DNA of 64,000 nucleotides from Enterococcus hulanensis (lineage in GTDB: Bacteria; Bacillota; Bacilli; Lactobacillales; Enterococcaceae), in the NCBI RefSeq assembly GCF_005405485.1, contig NZ_BJED01000014.1, positions 65,392 through 129,391 of the forward strand, read 5' to 3'. Below the pieces are notes generated by a model that had not been told where the DNA came from, searched no databases, and saw only the letters and a list, made by a program, of their open reading frames with translations. Positions 26,551-37,023 of this stretch are shown one piece after another (within the stretch, counting starts at the first letter, position 1; every line of letters starts with the position of its first letter). A program made the position numbers and the translations under genes.

Positions 26551-29145
26551 ATGAAAAAGTATCTTAAAGAAAACCGTTGGTATTTGTTGTCCAGTTTTTT
26601 CCTGCCGTTTTTGCTCATGGTGATCGTCTATTTGACGATTGGTATTTATCCAGGATCAAGCCGCAGTGTCTTAGCCAGTGATGCCTTTTCACAGTTTTCA
26701 AATTTTCACGCAAGTTTTCGAAATATGCTTTTAGGCAAACAAGGCCTTTTTTATACTTGGAATGCCTCGATGGGGCTGAACTATTTATCGCTGGTTTCCT
26801 ATTACCTTGGCGGCTTCTTTACACCGCTGGTTATTTTCTTTCCAAATCAGTTGATGCCCGACGCTCTGTATTTTTTGACTCTGATCAAGATCGGCTCAGC
26901 AGGATTAGCGTTTTGGTTTTATGCCAAGGGTAGTTTTAAGCTGCCGGATTGGTCCCGTGTAGCCCTAAGCGTTACCTATGCATTGATGTCTTTTGCTATC
27001 GCTCATTCTGAGATTATTATGTGGTTGGATGCCTTTGTTTATCTGCCTTTGATCATTTGGGGCATCAATCGTGTGATGGACCTGAAAAAGCCGACCGTAC
27101 TTTTTGTTTCCTATTTAATGTTGTTTTTAACGAGCTTTTATATGGGCTTCATGATCGGTCTATTTTCGGTCTTATATTTTATCGCCCGCTTGATTACCAA
27201 TTGGAAGTTATACAAAAAGAGCATCATTCCTTATGGGGCAACCTCGTTATTAGCCGGCTTTGCATCGATGATCGTCATTTTGCCGTCGATTCTCGATTTG
27301 CGAACGAACGGTGAAGAATTGACACAAATCACCACCTTAAAAACGGAAGCAACCAGCTGGTGGGATTTTATCGCGAAGAATTTGATCGGTTCTTACGATA
27401 CAACAAAATATGGTTCGATCCCATTCATTTATATCGGACTTTTACCATTAGCTTTATGTTTATTTTTCTTTATCTGTAAAAAGATTCCTTGGAAAAACAA
27501 ACTCGCTTATGGTGTGATTGCCGCGATCTTAATTGCAAGTTTCTATATCCAGCCGATGAATTTATTTTGGCATGGAATGCATGCACCGAACATGTTCTTG
27601 TTCCGCTATGCCTATCTGCTTTCATTTTTAGTGATTACACTAGCCGCGTGGGGCTGGGAAAAATTGGAGCGAGAGAGCATTTTGCAGCTGGTCGCCGCCT
27701 TCTTGCTGCTGATTGCTGTTTTTGCGATTTTCTGGGGAATGAAGGGCAAAGACTATGACTATCTTAAAAATATTTCGCTTTACATCACGATCGGCTTCTT
27801 GGCTGTCTATGCTTTAGTTTTCACGGCGCATCACTTTAATAAAGTCCCATTGAAAGTTCTCAGCATCCTGCTCTTACTATTGATGTCTACAGAAGCCTTT
27901 ATCAATAGCGACTTTATGGTCCGCGGTATTTTGAAGGATTGGAATTATGCGTCTCGCAGCCTTTATACAGAGCCTTATCCTTCAATCAAAGCGTTAGTCG
28001 ATGAAACGAAGAACGAGAATGAGGATTTTTATCGAATGGAAAATCTTGATCCCGTCTCATCCAATGACGCCTTTAATTATGGTTATAGCGGTGTCAGCAT
28101 GTTTTCTTCGATCCGCAACCGCCATTCATCCGGCTATATGGATCAATTAGGTTTCCGTTCAAGAGGCACGAGCCTGAACATTCGCTACCAGAATAATACG
28201 CTGCTGGCAGATGCCTTCACAGGCATGAAATACAACATTGCCAAAGCAAAGGATTTGAATAAATACGGCTTTTCTAAAACGAAAACGGTTGGTGAGTATA
28301 ATCTGTTCGAAAACAACTATGCCCTGCCGTTAGCTTTCACAGCACCAACAAGTATTGATAAATTAAAGGCTTTGCCAAATGACAATCTTGGTACTCAAAC
28401 GCAATTATTCAACGCTTTGTCGCAAGAACAATACCAGTACTACCAGTTCTTGCCGATAACGCAAGTAGATACCAAAAATGCCACCGTCACCAACGCTGGC
28501 AATATTACGACGATCACGGAAAAACAAGGCAATGTCGCAAAGGATGTCACCTGGAAGGTTCAAGTTCCAGCAAATACCCAAGCCTACTTAAGTCTTTATC
28601 CTTACGATTTTTCCGAGTTAGAAAGTTCGACCGCCACTGTTACGACAAATGGACAAACGCGTCAGGCGCAAATCGGTATCAGCGGACAATATTATGACTT
28701 AGGTTATTATCAAAAAGCCACAATGGTCACCTTTACCGCCAGCTTCTATGGAACAAAGGCGATCAGCTTCCAAAGCCCGCAAGTTCTAGCGCTGGATACT
28801 GTAGCCTATCGCTTAGCTGCGGATAAGATCAAGGAAAACGGTGTAGATATGAAGGTTGGCAAACGCAGTGCTGAAGGGACTGTAAATGCCAAAGAAGCTC
28901 AAACACTGGTTACGACGATTCCTTATGACGAAGGCTGGACTGCCAGAATCGATGGAAAAAAAGTCGATACCAAAGCGTTCCAAAACGCATTCGTCAGTAT
29001 CCATGTGCCAAAAGGCAAACACAAGGTAACTTTCAGTTATCTGCCGAAAGGCTTTATCGCCGGTGCAATCTCTTTTGTGGTTGCAATCGGAATGTTCATC
29101 CTTTATCTAAGATTGTTAAAAACGAAAAAAGAACATCGTCATTAA
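26551..29145 (+). CDS. YfhO family membrane protein (glycosyltransferase-like)
   Basis: A large 864-residue polytopic protein of the YfhO family. The first 450 residues hold about 12 membrane segments, beginning with WYLLSSFFLPFLLMVIVYLT; a large extracytoplasmic region follows (about 460-830), and the last segment is AGAISFVVAIGMFILYLRLL. The early loop GIYPGSSRSVLASDAFSQF has an acidic residue where GT-C glycosyltransferases keep their catalytic Asp. Bacillus YfhO is tied to glycosylation of lipoteichoic acid, and Listeria GtlA-type enzymes are related; the substrate here is unknown. It is a single-gene unit with a strong terminator. Confidence 0.88.
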   Translation: MKKYLKENRWYLLSSFFLPFLLMVIVYLTIGIYPGSSRSVLASDAFSQFSNFHASFRNMLLGKQGLFYTWNASMGLNYLSLVSYYLGGFFTPLVIFFPNQLMPDALYFLTLIKIGSAGLAFWFYAKGSFKLPDWSRVALSVTYALMSFAIAHSEIIMWLDAFVYLPLIIWGINRVMDLKKPTVLFVSYLMLFLTSFYMGFMIGLFSVLYFIARLITNWKLYKKSIIPYGATSLLAGFASMIVILPSILDLRTNGEELTQITTLKTEATSWWDFIAKNLIGSYDTTKYGSIPFIYIGLLPLALCLFFFICKKIPWKNKLAYGVIAAILIASFYIQPMNLFWHGMHAPNMFLFRYAYLLSFLVITLAAWGWEKLERESILQLVAAFLLLIAVFAIFWGMKGKDYDYLKNISLYITIGFLAVYALVFTAHHFNKVPLKVLSILLLLLMSTEAFINSDFMVRGILKDWNYASRSLYTEPYPSIKALVDETKNENEDFYRMENLDPVSSNDAFNYGYSGVSMFSSIRNRHSSGYMDQLGFRSRGTSLNIRYQNNTLLADAFTGMKYNIAKAKDLNKYGFSKTKTVGEYNLFENNYALPLAFTAPTSIDKLKALPNDNLGTQTQLFNALSQEQYQYYQFLPITQVDTKNATVTNAGNITTITEKQGNVAKDVTWKVQVPANTQAYLSLYPYDFSELESSTATVTTNGQTRQAQIGISGQYYDLGYYQKATMVTFTASFYGTKAISFQSPQVLALDTVAYRLAADKIKENGVDMKVGKRSAEGTVNAKEAQTLVTTIPYDEGWTARIDGKKVDTKAFQNAFVSIHVPKGKHKVTFSYLPKGFIAGAISFVVAIGMFILYLRLLKTKKEHRH

Positions 29146-29155
29146 GTAATCTCAT

Positions 29156-29211
29156 TAAAAAGGAAGCATCCGACACCAATCCCTCGATTGCTGTCAGATG
29201 CTTCCTTTTTT
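29156..29211. terminator. terminator after the yfhO-like gene
   Basis: AAAAAGGAAGCATC-GACA pairs with TGTC-GATGCTTCCTTTTTT around a 17-nt loop; T runs flank it on both strands. Confidence 0.9.
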
Positions 29212-29277
29212 AACTATAAAGAAAGTATAAAATCTTTACATGAATAAATCGCTTTGTAGCGGGTATATCTATGTCTT

Positions 29278-29386
29278 GCTTCACGAACTAGCTTTATCGG
29301 CAATAAGCAAAAATATTTCGAAATTTGAGAAGCAATTTAGAAATATTTTGGTCTTATTGCTCAAAAGCTGAGCGAGTTCGCGAAGC
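29278..29386. repeat. long imperfect inverted repeat 3' of truA
   Basis: Arms of about 40-45 bases pair over most of their length: GCTTC-CGAACT-GCT at the outside, then CAATAAG / CTTATTG, then AAAATATTTC / GAAATATTTT, with a short AT-rich centre. There is no ORF. It lies directly after the truA stop and could end that transcript, or be a small palindromic repeat of the kind known in enterococci (EFAR). The rest of 29212-29394 shows nothing else. Confidence 0.6.
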
Positions 29387-29394
29387 CTTTCTTA

Positions 29395-30138
29395 TTAATA
29401 TTTTACTTCCGCTAAGTATAATCCTTCTGGATGAGCCGTTGGTCCGGCAGCATTACGATCCTGCGCCTCAAGAATCGCCGGAATACTGTCCGCAGGTATA
29501 CGCCCATTTCCGATCTTTAACAGTGTACCCACTAAGATTCGAATCATCTTATATAAAAAACCGTTTCCGCGAAAAATAAAGGTCAGCTCTGTTCCTGCTT
29601 CATTTACTTCCAAATCCGCCTGATAAATCGTCCGAACTTTGTCCTCAATCGAACCACCCGTTGCACAAAAGGAAGTAAAATCATGCGTTCCCAATAAATC
29701 CGGCAGCGCCTGCCGAATTAACTCCAAATCCAATGGATAAGGATAATACGCGGCATAGTATCGCCGAAACGGACTTCGCGGTTTAGCGATTTGAACCTTA
29801 AAATGATACGTCTTCTCCACTACATGATAGCGCGCATGGAAGTCATCAGCCACGATCTCAACAGAAGAAACTGCGATATCCTCCGGCGTTTGAGTATCTA
29901 ACGCAAAACGCATCCGTTCTAATGGGCGTTCCTGCGGATAATCAAAATGGATCACCTGACCGATCGCATGAACGCCCGCGTCGGTTCTACCCGAGCCAAA
30001 AATCGTTACTGGAGACCCATTATTCATTTTCTGCAGCGCCTTTTCAACTTCTTCCTGCACCGTTCGACCATTCGGCTGCTTTTGAAACCCATTAAAATTT
30101 GTGCCATCATAAGCAATCACAGCTTTATATCTAACCAT
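29395..30138 (-). CDS. truA: tRNA pseudouridine(38-40) synthase TruA
   Basis: TruA modifies U38-U40 in the anticodon arm of tRNAs. The 247 residues carry the start RYKAVIAYDGTNFNGFQKQPNGRTVQ, the catalytic-aspartate motif GSGRTDAGVHA and FRGNGFLYKMIRILVG. It is the last gene of the run behind rplQ; ecfA1-ecfA2-ecfT-truA is a conserved order in Firmicutes, here with a SAP-domain gene inserted before truA. An AGGGGC ribosome site precedes the ATG. Confidence 0.96.
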   Translation of the reverse strand: MVRYKAVIAYDGTNFNGFQKQPNGRTVQEEVEKALQKMNNGSPVTIFGSGRTDAGVHAIGQVIHFDYPQERPLERMRFALDTQTPEDIAVSSVEIVADDFHARYHVVEKTYHFKVQIAKPRSPFRRYYAAYYPYPLDLELIRQALPDLLGTHDFTSFCATGGSIEDKVRTIYQADLEVNEAGTELTFIFRGNGFLYKMIRILVGTLLKIGNGRIPADSIPAILEAQDRNAAGPTAHPEGLYLAEVKY

Positions 30139-30187
30139 TCTTACGCCCCTTATACAAAAATTCTGCCGGAGTCATTATAACAGCTTT

Positions 30188-30760
30188 TTATCGGGATTCC
30201 AACGCGCTCAAATCCGCTGCCTGATATTTATTGTTGCCCGGCAACGCTTTTTTATGCTTCCAGCAAACAATCGCCTCTTGTAAAGATCGATCTTGATTCG
30301 CCGCAAAAAAATCACGAATATACGTATTGTATTCAAATTGCGAATCAATTTTTTCCGGTTTCTTCGCTACAATTTCTGGATAAGCTTCTACCGCCTCGCG
30401 ATATGTTTTCCCCGCATTTGATTTTAGCCATTTTTGAAAAGACACTTTAAAGCTGAAGGATGTTCCCAGTTCTCGACTAAAAAAAGCACGATGCTTTTCA
30501 GAACAGACAATATTCTCTTCAATCACACTATCCAACGTTATTTCTTCCACTCGCGCATTCTTCTGTTCTTTATGGCTGTCAGTAAGAGCTTTGCCTGTAC
30601 GTAAAAAATATTCGATCCGTTCATTTAATTCTGCTTTACTTCCTGATTTCGCCAATCCCTGTTCTTGGCAAAACGCCTGCAGCTCTTCTTTTAAATAATA
30701 ATACTCACGAAATGTTTCTGGCTCCAACCCTACGTGTAATTCCGGTCGCTTCTCAGTCAT
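30188..30760 (-). CDS. SAP domain-containing protein (DUF6434-like)
   Basis: A 190-residue protein. A SAP-type helix-extension-helix lies at about residues 18-55 (LKEELQAFCQEQGLAKSGSKAELNERI), a nucleic-acid-binding fold. The C-terminal half (SEKHRAFFSRELG onward, KWLKSNAGKTYREAVEAY) matches what I remember of DUF6434. I start at ATG 30760 because GGAGGAAG precedes it; an upstream in-frame start at 30787 lacks this. The function is unknown. It sits between ecfT and truA in the same direction, so co-transcription is likely. Confidence 0.75.
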   Translation of the reverse strand: MTEKRPELHVGLEPETFREYYYLKEELQAFCQEQGLAKSGSKAELNERIEYFLRTGKALTDSHKEQKNARVEEITLDSVIEENIVCSEKHRAFFSRELGTSFSFKVSFQKWLKSNAGKTYREAVEAYPEIVAKKPEKIDSQFEYNTYIRDFFAANQDRSLQEAIVCWKHKKALPGNNKYQAADLSALESR

Positions 30761-30824
30761 TTTTCTTCCTCCGCTCGCTTGTTTCATTTATCTTATCACA
30801 AAAAAAGCTTGGATTTCTCCAAGC

Positions 30825-31622
30825 TTAGCTGCGTAAAAAGATTAAAATGATCGTCGCAACACCAAAAACTGCAAGAACTATTGTATCTCGGGATGCCCAT
30901 TGCAATTTTCTGTATTTGCTGCGGCCTTCACCGCCGCGATACCCGCGTGCTTCCATCGCGGTCGCTAAATCTTCCGCCCGATTGAAGCTGCTGACAAACA
31001 AGGGGATCAATAAAGGCACAATAGCCTTAACCTTTTGGATCAAGCTGCCATCATTAAAATCAACCCCGCGAGCTCGTTGCGCGTTCATAATTTTTTCTGT
31101 TTCATCCATCAACGTTGGTACAAATCGCAAGGCGATCGACAACATCAATGCAATCTCGTGAACAGGCAAATGAAACCTTTTCAAAGGATTCAACAAAGAC
31201 TCGATTGCATCCGACATTGATAATGGCGGTGTCGTCAAAGTCAACAAGGTCGACATAAAAATGATCAAAACAAAACGGCAAAAGATAAACAATCCGTTTT
31301 GAATCCCATAAGAAGAAAGGCTAAACACGCCCCAAGACCAATACAAGGTCCCGCCACGAGTAAACAGCATCTGCAATGCCACTGTAAAAATGATCAGCCA
31401 GATCAACGGTCTGACGCCTCTTAAAAAGAAACTCAAACTTATCTTTGATAAAAACACCGCAAACATGGTAAAAACACCTAAAAATAAATAGCTTTGCCAA
31501 TTATTCGCTAAAAAGATGATCCCAATAAAATAAAAACTAGCAACTAATTTGGCTCGCGGATCCAAGCGATGAATCAACGAATCGCCTGGAATATAACGGC
31601 CAAAGATCAATTTATTCATCAT
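30825..31622 (-). CDS. ecfT: energy-coupling factor transporter transmembrane protein EcfT
   Basis: EcfT is the membrane scaffold of the group II ECF vitamin transporter, linking the two ATPases to exchangeable S components. About 265 residues with 5-6 membrane segments and the two coupling motifs, [10 protein letters not shown] and [10 protein letters not shown], that bind the ATPase grooves. ATG 31622 has AGGAGG eight bases upstream inside the ecfA2 gene, so translation is coupled; the next codon is also ATG. No S component gene is in the window. Confidence 0.95.
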   Translation of the reverse strand: MMNKLIFGRYIPGDSLIHRLDPRAKLVASFYFIGIIFLANNWQSYLFLGVFTMFAVFLSKISLSFFLRGVRPLIWLIIFTVALQMLFTRGGTLYWSWGVFSLSSYGIQNGLFIFCRFVLIIFMSTLLTLTTPPLSMSDAIESLLNPLKRFHLPVHEIALMLSIALRFVPTLMDETEKIMNAQRARGVDFNDGSLIQKVKAIVPLLIPLFVSSFNRAEDLATAMEARGYRGGEGRSKYRKLQWASRDTIVLAVFGVATIILIFLRS

Positions 31623-32481
31623 GAGCAGGACCTCCTGCAAATTTTACAATCCAGTCCGCCAATTCATCTTCGGTCAGCGGCAATTCGTCAAAAACCGCTC
31701 CACGAGCTTGCATCTTTTCAGCAAAAGCACTCGCTTGCGGCACACCTAATTGTTTTTCCTTCAGCCAAGAGACATCCGCAAAGACGCTCTGAGGATCGCC
31801 ATGCTTCACCACATGCCCCTTTTCCAAAACATAAACATAGTCAGCAAAATTTGCCACGTCATCCATTAAATGAGTAACCAAAACGATCGTCATATTTTTT
31901 TCTTGATGCAAGCGCCAAAACATTTCCATCATTTCTTTACGTCCCAGCGGATCTAACCCTGCTGTCGGCTCATCTAGGACCAAAACTTCCGGTTCCATGG
32001 CTAAGACACCTGCGATCGCTACACGGCGCATTTGCCCACCAGAGAGTTCAAATGGTGATCGTTCAAGATATTCCTCATCTAATCCTACCAATTTCAAATT
32101 TTCCCGCGCTAAACTCAATGCTTTCTCATCACTCACGCCAAAATTTTTCGGCCCGAAAGCAATATCTTTTGCAACAGTCTCTTCAAATAATTGAGCTTCC
32201 GGAAACTGAAAAACGATGCCAACCTTTTTACGAACTGGCTTCAAATTTTTATTATCGGTTGTCGGCGTAATCGTTCGATCGCCAATGAAAACTTTCCCAT
32301 CAGTTGGCTTCAACAAAGCATTCAGATGCTGCAGCAAAGTTGATTTACCACTACCAGTATGACCCACTAGAGCAGTATATGACCCCTCTTTAATATCCAG
32401 ATCAATATCATAAAGTGCACGTTGTTCAAAGGGAGTATTCGGTTGATAAACGTAGCTTACTTTTTCAAAACGGATGTCCAT
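31612..32481 (-). CDS. ecfA2: energy-coupling factor transporter ATPase EcfA2
   Basis: An ABC ATPase of 289 residues: Walker [11 protein letters not shown]-loop in [10 protein letters not shown], signature [13 protein letters not shown], Walker [13 protein letters not shown] and switch His in THLMDD. The C-terminal extension is typical of the EcfA2 subunit (EcfA'). The start overlaps the end of ecfA1 by 25 bases. Confidence 0.95.
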   Translation of the reverse strand: MDIRFEKVSYVYQPNTPFEQRALYDIDLDIKEGSYTALVGHTGSGKSTLLQHLNALLKPTDGKVFIGDRTITPTTDNKNLKPVRKKVGIVFQFPEAQLFEETVAKDIAFGPKNFGVSDEKALSLARENLKLVGLDEEYLERSPFELSGGQMRRVAIAGVLAMEPEVLVLDEPTAGLDPLGRKEMMEMFWRLHQEKNMTIVLVTHLMDDVANFADYVYVLEKGHVVKHGDPQSVFADVSWLKEKQLGVPQASAFAEKMQARGAVFDELPLTEDELADWIVKFAGGPAHDE

Positions 32482-33293
32482 AACCAGTCCATCATCCCTT
32501 CTTCATCTAAATAATTCATCGGCACATTCACACCGCGAGCCTTTAATGCAGCTTTCAACTTCTCTGGAAATGGCAGATCCAGCCCAAGTGAAACTAACTC
32601 AGGTCCGGCAGAAAAAATTTCTTCAGGCGTCCCTTCCTGATACAATTCGCCTTCTCTCATAACTAGAATTCGGTTCGCACTAGCAGCCTCGTCGATATCA
32701 TGAGTGATGGAAATAACAGTCAGATCACTTTCCTCTTTGATTTCATTAATCGTCGCGATTACATCATCACGACCTTCAGGATCTAACATACTGGTTGCTT
32801 CATCCAAAATAATAATATCTGGGCGCAAAGCCACTACTCCTGCAATAGCAACGCGCTGCTTCTGCCCCCCTGATAGCCGAGCGGGTTCGCGGGTTGCGAA
32901 GTCCTGCATCTTAACTTTTTCCAAAGCATCCTGAACACGACGCTGCATTTCACTACGTTCGATCCCTTGATTTTCCAATCCAAAGGCCACATCGTCTTCT
33001 ACCGTTGCTCCAACAAATTGGTTATCCGGATTTTGAAAAACCATTCCTACCATTCGGCGAATGTCCCAGACTGATTCCTCAGACAATTCCATTCCCCCAA
33101 CAGTGACTATTCCTTTTTGTGGTAAATGAAGACCGTTGATTGCTTTGGCTAGAGTAGATTTCCCCGAGCCGTTATGTCCGACGATCGCGATCCATTCACC
33201 TTTATTAATCGAAAAGCTGACATCCTTCAAAGCAGGTGTCGCATCTTCTTGATAGCTAAATTCAATTTGATTGATTTCAATAATTGGCTTCAT
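32457..33293 (-). CDS. ecfA1: energy-coupling factor transporter ATPase EcfA1
   Basis: A 278-residue ABC ATPase partner of EcfA2: Walker [11 protein letters not shown]-loop VFQNPDNQF, signature [13 protein letters not shown], Walker [13 protein letters not shown], switch THDIDEA. It is the first of the three ecf genes. About 250 bases and a structured element separate it from rplQ, so transcription may come partly from read-through. Confidence 0.96.
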   Translation of the reverse strand: MKPIIEINQIEFSYQEDATPALKDVSFSINKGEWIAIVGHNGSGKSTLAKAINGLHLPQKGIVTVGGMELSEESVWDIRRMVGMVFQNPDNQFVGATVEDDVAFGLENQGIERSEMQRRVQDALEKVKMQDFATREPARLSGGQKQRVAIAGVVALRPDIIILDEATSMLDPEGRDDVIATINEIKEESDLTVISITHDIDEAASANRILVMREGELYQEGTPEEIFSAGPELVSLGLDLPFPEKLKAALKARGVNVPMNYLDEEGMMDWLWTSVLKK

Positions 33294-33419
33294 GACTGCA
33301 CCTTTCCACTTCTTTGCAAATCTGTTCTAAGCCTAGCAAAAAAGCCACGTTTTATCAATCCTTGATACTCAATAAAATGCTTTTGTATACCGATCTGTCT
33401 TGACAGTATTTTTGGGTAT

Positions 33420-33510
33420 AAAAAAACACTTTATGATGAGTGCCGGCTTCCCAGACATTCTGGGAAGCGGCGCTGAGCTAGACTCGGAGAAAATCTCCAA
33501 CATCATAACA
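33420..33510 (-). ncRNA. L17 downstream element-like RNA after rplQ
   Basis: Downstream of rplQ an outer 8-bp stem TTATGATG/CATCATAA encloses two hairpins: a perfect 10-bp stem GCTTCCCAGA/TCTGGGAAGC with a 3-nt loop (33446-33468) and GGAGA/TCTCC (33486-33498). A T7 run follows the outer stem on the minus strand. The position and shape fit the L17DE RNA described for lactic acid bacteria and Listeria 3' of rplQ. The T run suggests it also terminates transcription. The family match is from memory. Nothing else is visible in 33294-33546. Confidence 0.65.
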
Positions 33511-33546
33511 CTCTAAAAGAATCATCTATAAAGTGAAGAGTGATTA

Positions 33547-33927
33547 TTATACAAGTTCTAAAACAACCATAGGGGCGTTGTCGCCGCGACGAGGTTCAGT
33601 TTTTAAGATACGAGTGTATCCACCTTGACGTTCAGCATAACGAGGAGCGATATCGTTGAATAATTTCTGCAATGCAGATTCAACAACGACTGCTTCGTTT
33701 TCTTCGCGAATTTCAGCAACTTCATTACGTACAAAGCTAGCAGCTTGACGACGTGCATGAAGATCCCCGCGTTTTCCTAAGGTAATCATCTTTTCAGCAG
33801 TTGAACGAACTTCTTTCGCACGAGCTTCAGTCGTAACGATACGTTCGTTGATAATTAAGTCAGTTGTTAAGTCACGCAACATCGCTTTACGTTGGCTAGA
33901 TGTGCGTCCTAATTTACGATAACTCAC
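33547..33927 (-). CDS. rplQ: 50S ribosomal protein L17
   Basis: The 126-residue L17, from [21 protein letters not shown] to APMVVLELV, full length. It starts at GTG with AAAGGAGGG upstream. It is the last ribosomal gene of the alpha operon, 27 bases after rpoA, and is followed by a structured 3' element. Confidence 0.97.
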   Translation of the reverse strand: MSYRKLGRTSSQRKAMLRDLTTDLIINERIVTTEARAKEVRSTAEKMITLGKRGDLHARRQAASFVRNEVAEIREENEAVVVESALQKLFNDIAPRYAERQGGYTRILKTEPRRGDNAPMVVLELV

Positions 33928-33954
33928 GTAGGTTTCCCTCCTTTGTAAACAATA

Positions 33955-34893
33955 TTAATCGTCTTTACGTAGTCCTAATCCAAGATCATGTAATTTAGCC
34001 TTCACTTCTTCAAGTGATTTACGACCTAAATTACGTACTTTGATCATTTCAGGTTCAGACTTATTCGTTAATTCTTGAACCGTATTAATTCCAGCACGTT
34101 TCAAGCAATTGTACGAACGTACAGACAGGTCTAGTTCTTCGATGGTCATTTCCAACATTTTTTCTTTTTGCGTTTCTTCTTTTTCAACCATGATTTCAGC
34201 ATTTTTCGCTTCATCAGTAAGATTTACAAAAATATCTAAATGTTCAGTTAAAATTTTCGCTGCAAGACTCAATGCTTCTTGAGCAATGATTGATCCATCA
34301 GTCCAAATTTCCATCGTTAATTTATCGAAATCATCACGACGACCAACACGTGTATTTTCAACTTGATAGTTTACTTTGCGCACTGGTGTATAGATAGAAT
34401 CGACCGGAAGGACACCAATCGGCATATCTTCCTTTTTATTTTCGTCTGCTTGAACATAGCCTCGACCAGGTTTTACTGTTAAGCGAGCATGGAATGTCGC
34501 GCCTTCAGCAACAGTACAAATGTACATATCTTTATTCAAGATTTCAACGTCGCTGTCAACGATAATATCGCCGGCAGTTACCGTAGCTGGTCCAGTAATA
34601 TCGATCTCAAGGGTTTTTTCTTCTTCAGCGAATAATTTCAAAGCCAAACCTTTGATATTCAAGATGATTTGTACAACGTCTTCTCTTACACCTTTGATGG
34701 TTGAAAATTCGTGTAACACCCCATCGATTTGAATATTAGTAATGGCCGCGCCCGGCAAAGAAGAAAGTAGAATACGACGTAGAGAATTACCTAAAGTAGT
34801 TCCATAACCTCTTTCCAAAGGTTCAACAACGAACTTGCCATAATCTCTGTCTTCATCAATTTTTGTGATTCTTGGTTTTTCGAATTCAATCAT
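33955..34893 (-). CDS. rpoA: RNA polymerase subunit alpha
   Basis: The 312-residue alpha subunit assembles RNA polymerase and contacts upstream promoter DNA. The N-terminal domain ([27 protein letters not shown]) is for dimerisation and assembly; after a linker of Glu and Lys the C-terminal domain ([36 protein letters not shown]) binds DNA and activators. It lies between rpsK and rplQ as in nearly all Firmicutes. Confidence 0.98.
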   Translation of the reverse strand: MIEFEKPRITKIDEDRDYGKFVVEPLERGYGTTLGNSLRRILLSSLPGAAITNIQIDGVLHEFSTIKGVREDVVQIILNIKGLALKLFAEEEKTLEIDITGPATVTAGDIIVDSDVEILNKDMYICTVAEGATFHARLTVKPGRGYVQADENKKEDMPIGVLPVDSIYTPVRKVNYQVENTRVGRRDDFDKLTMEIWTDGSIIAQEALSLAAKILTEHLDIFVNLTDEAKNAEIMVEKEETQKEKMLEMTIEELDLSVRSYNCLKRAGINTVQELTNKSEPEMIKVRNLGRKSLEEVKAKLHDLGLGLRKDD

Positions 34894-34972
34894 TCTTGTC
34901 TTTTACCCCTTTCAAAACGAAAAGTGTCTTGTTCAATGACGTTCCTGTAAAACTCATAGAGTGGGGCACTCA

Positions 34973-35362
34973 TTAAACACGACGGCGTTTTGGAGGGCGG
35001 CATCCATTATGAGGTACTGGAGTCACGTCACGAATTGCAGTTACTTCTAAACCAGTTGCTTGCAATGAACGAATCGCTGCTTCACGACCAGAACCAGGTC
35101 CTTTAACAGTTACTTCAACACTTTTCAATCCATGTTCCATTGCAGCTTTTGTTGCTGTTTCAGCAGCCATTTGAGCAGCGAAAGGAGTAGATTTTTTACT
35201 ACCTTTGAAGCCTAATGAACCTGCAGATGACCATGCTACAGCGTTTCCGCTTGCATCAGTGATCATGACGATTGTATTATTAAAAGTCGAATGAATATGA
35301 GCAATACCTGTTTCAATATTCTTCTTCACACGACGTTTACGATTGACTTTCTTTGCTACCAT
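34973..35362 (-). CDS. rpsK: 30S ribosomal protein S11
   Basis: A 129-residue platform protein of the small subunit with [37 protein letters not shown] and the conserved C-terminus [26 protein letters not shown] precedes the ATG. It lies between rpsM and rpoA. Confidence 0.98.
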   Translation of the reverse strand: MVAKKVNRKRRVKKNIETGIAHIHSTFNNTIVMITDASGNAVAWSSAGSLGFKGSKKSTPFAAQMAAETATKAAMEHGLKSVEVTVKGPGSGREAAIRSLQATGLEVTAIRDVTPVPHNGCRPPKRRRV

Positions 35363-35386
35363 GAAGTTTTATACCTCCTTCACTAA

Positions 35387-35752
35387 TTATTTTTTCTTGC
35401 CGGCAATAGCGCGAGCTGGGCCTTTACGAGTACGAGCATTGTTCTTAGTGTTTTGTCCACGTGTAGGCAAGCCACGACGATGACGGATTCCACGGTAAGA
35501 ACCGATTTCCATCAAACGTTTGATGTTCAAGTTAGTTTCACGACGAAGATCGCCTTCAACTTTTAATTTATCAACTTCAGCACGGATAGCGTCTGTTTGT
35601 TCGTTTGTTAAGTCACGTACACGAACATCTTCAGAAACGCCTGCGTCGGCTAAAATTTGTTTCGCTGTAGTATTTCCGATACCGTAAATATAAGTAAGTG
35701 AAATTACCACGCGTTTATCACGAGGAATATCTACTCCTGCAATACGAGCCAT
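35387..35752 (-). CDS. rpsM: 30S ribosomal protein S13
   Basis: A 121-residue head protein of the small subunit that contacts the P-site tRNA with its basic tail. It reads [22 protein letters not shown] through [22 protein letters not shown] and ends in the lysine tail IAGKKK. GGAGGTG precedes the ATG. Confidence 0.98.
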   Translation of the reverse strand: MARIAGVDIPRDKRVVISLTYIYGIGNTTAKQILADAGVSEDVRVRDLTNEQTDAIRAEVDKLKVEGDLRRETNLNIKRLMEIGSYRGIRHRRGLPTRGQNTKNNARTRKGPARAIAGKKK

Positions 35753-35770
35753 ACTTAATTACACCTCCAA

Positions 35771-35887
35771 TTATCCTTGACGTTGTTTATGTTTTGGGTT
35801 TGCTGGGCAAATCACCATAACACGTCCATTACGACGAATTACTTTACAATGTTCACACATTGGTTTTACTGATGGTCTTACTTTCAT
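35771..35887 (-). CDS. rpmJ: 50S ribosomal protein L36
   Basis: A 38-residue protein read directly from the gap between infA and rps[21 protein letters not shown] to the end HKQRQG. The zinc ligands Cys11, Cys14, Cys27 and His33 are all present, so it is the zinc-binding form. An AGGAGGTATAAT site precedes the ATG. Confidence 0.96.
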   Translation of the reverse strand: MKVRPSVKPMCEHCKVIRRNGRVMVICPANPKHKQRQG

Positions 35888-35920
35888 GATTATACCTCCT
35901 GAAGTTTTACGGAGTACAAC

Positions 35921-36139
35921 TTACTTAAAGCGATAGGTAATGCGACCACGGCTCAAATCATATGGAGAAAGTTCTACTGTAACTTTATCTCCAGGCAAGA
36001 TTCGAATATAATACATCCGGATTTTACCAGATACGTGTGCTAGAACTTCGTGTCCATTTTCCAATTCGACTTTAAACATTGCATTCGGCAAAGTTTCGAC
36101 GACTGTTCCTTCGATTTCAATCATATCTTCTTTTGCCAC
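35921..36139 (-). CDS. infA: translation initiation factor IF-1
   Basis: IF-1 blocks the A site during initiation. The 72-residue OB-fold protein reads [20 protein letters not shown] through [14 protein letters not shown] to [11 protein letters not shown]. The start is GTG at 36139, with AAGGAGG eight bases upstream; this fits the normal IF-1 length. It follows a promoter and a leader with two hairpins, so infA-rpmJ-rpsM-rpsK-rpoA-rplQ can be expressed apart from the upstream operon. Confidence 0.96.
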   Translation of the reverse strand: MAKEDMIEIEGTVVETLPNAMFKVELENGHEVLAHVSGKIRMYYIRILPGDKVTVELSPYDLSRGRITYRFK

Positions 36140-36185
36140 GCAGAGTACCTCCTTGTAGTTGTTTCGCATTTTCACACGATAAAAT

Positions 36186-36243
36186 GGCGGAAACTGCAGT
36201 TCCCACCCTAATTCTTAAGTTAACTTCTAGAAAAGCTAGAAGT
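36186..36243 (-). promoter_or_regulatory. infA leader with two hairpins
   Basis: In the transcript order the first hairpin is ACTTCTAG / CTAGAAGT, a perfect 8-bp stem with a 5-nt loop (36223-36243), and the second is a 9-10 bp stem joining GGTGGGAAC and GTTTCCGCC (36186-36207). There is no T run, so if regulatory it acts on translation or stability. No family recognised. Confidence 0.5.
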
Positions 36244-36254
36244 CGGACTGACAA

Positions 36255-36283
36255 ATTCTATCATAAAACATCGAACTTGGCAA
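36255..36283 (-). promoter_or_regulatory. internal promoter of the infA-rplQ part of the cluster
   Basis: On the minus strand TTGCCA (36278-36283), 17 bp and TAGAAT (36255-36260), between adk and infA. Confidence 0.75.
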
Positions 36284-36314
36284 GATAAACTGCATCTCAA
36301 GTCGGCAGGCAAAA

Positions 36315-37010
<696 letters not shown>

Positions 37011-37023
37011 TCAACACACGAAT

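Noticed and set aside
36195-36212. AGGGTGG word resembling a T-box in the infA leader
   Set aside because: Only the first seven bases fit; there is no specifier loop, no terminator and the gene is not an amino-acid gene.
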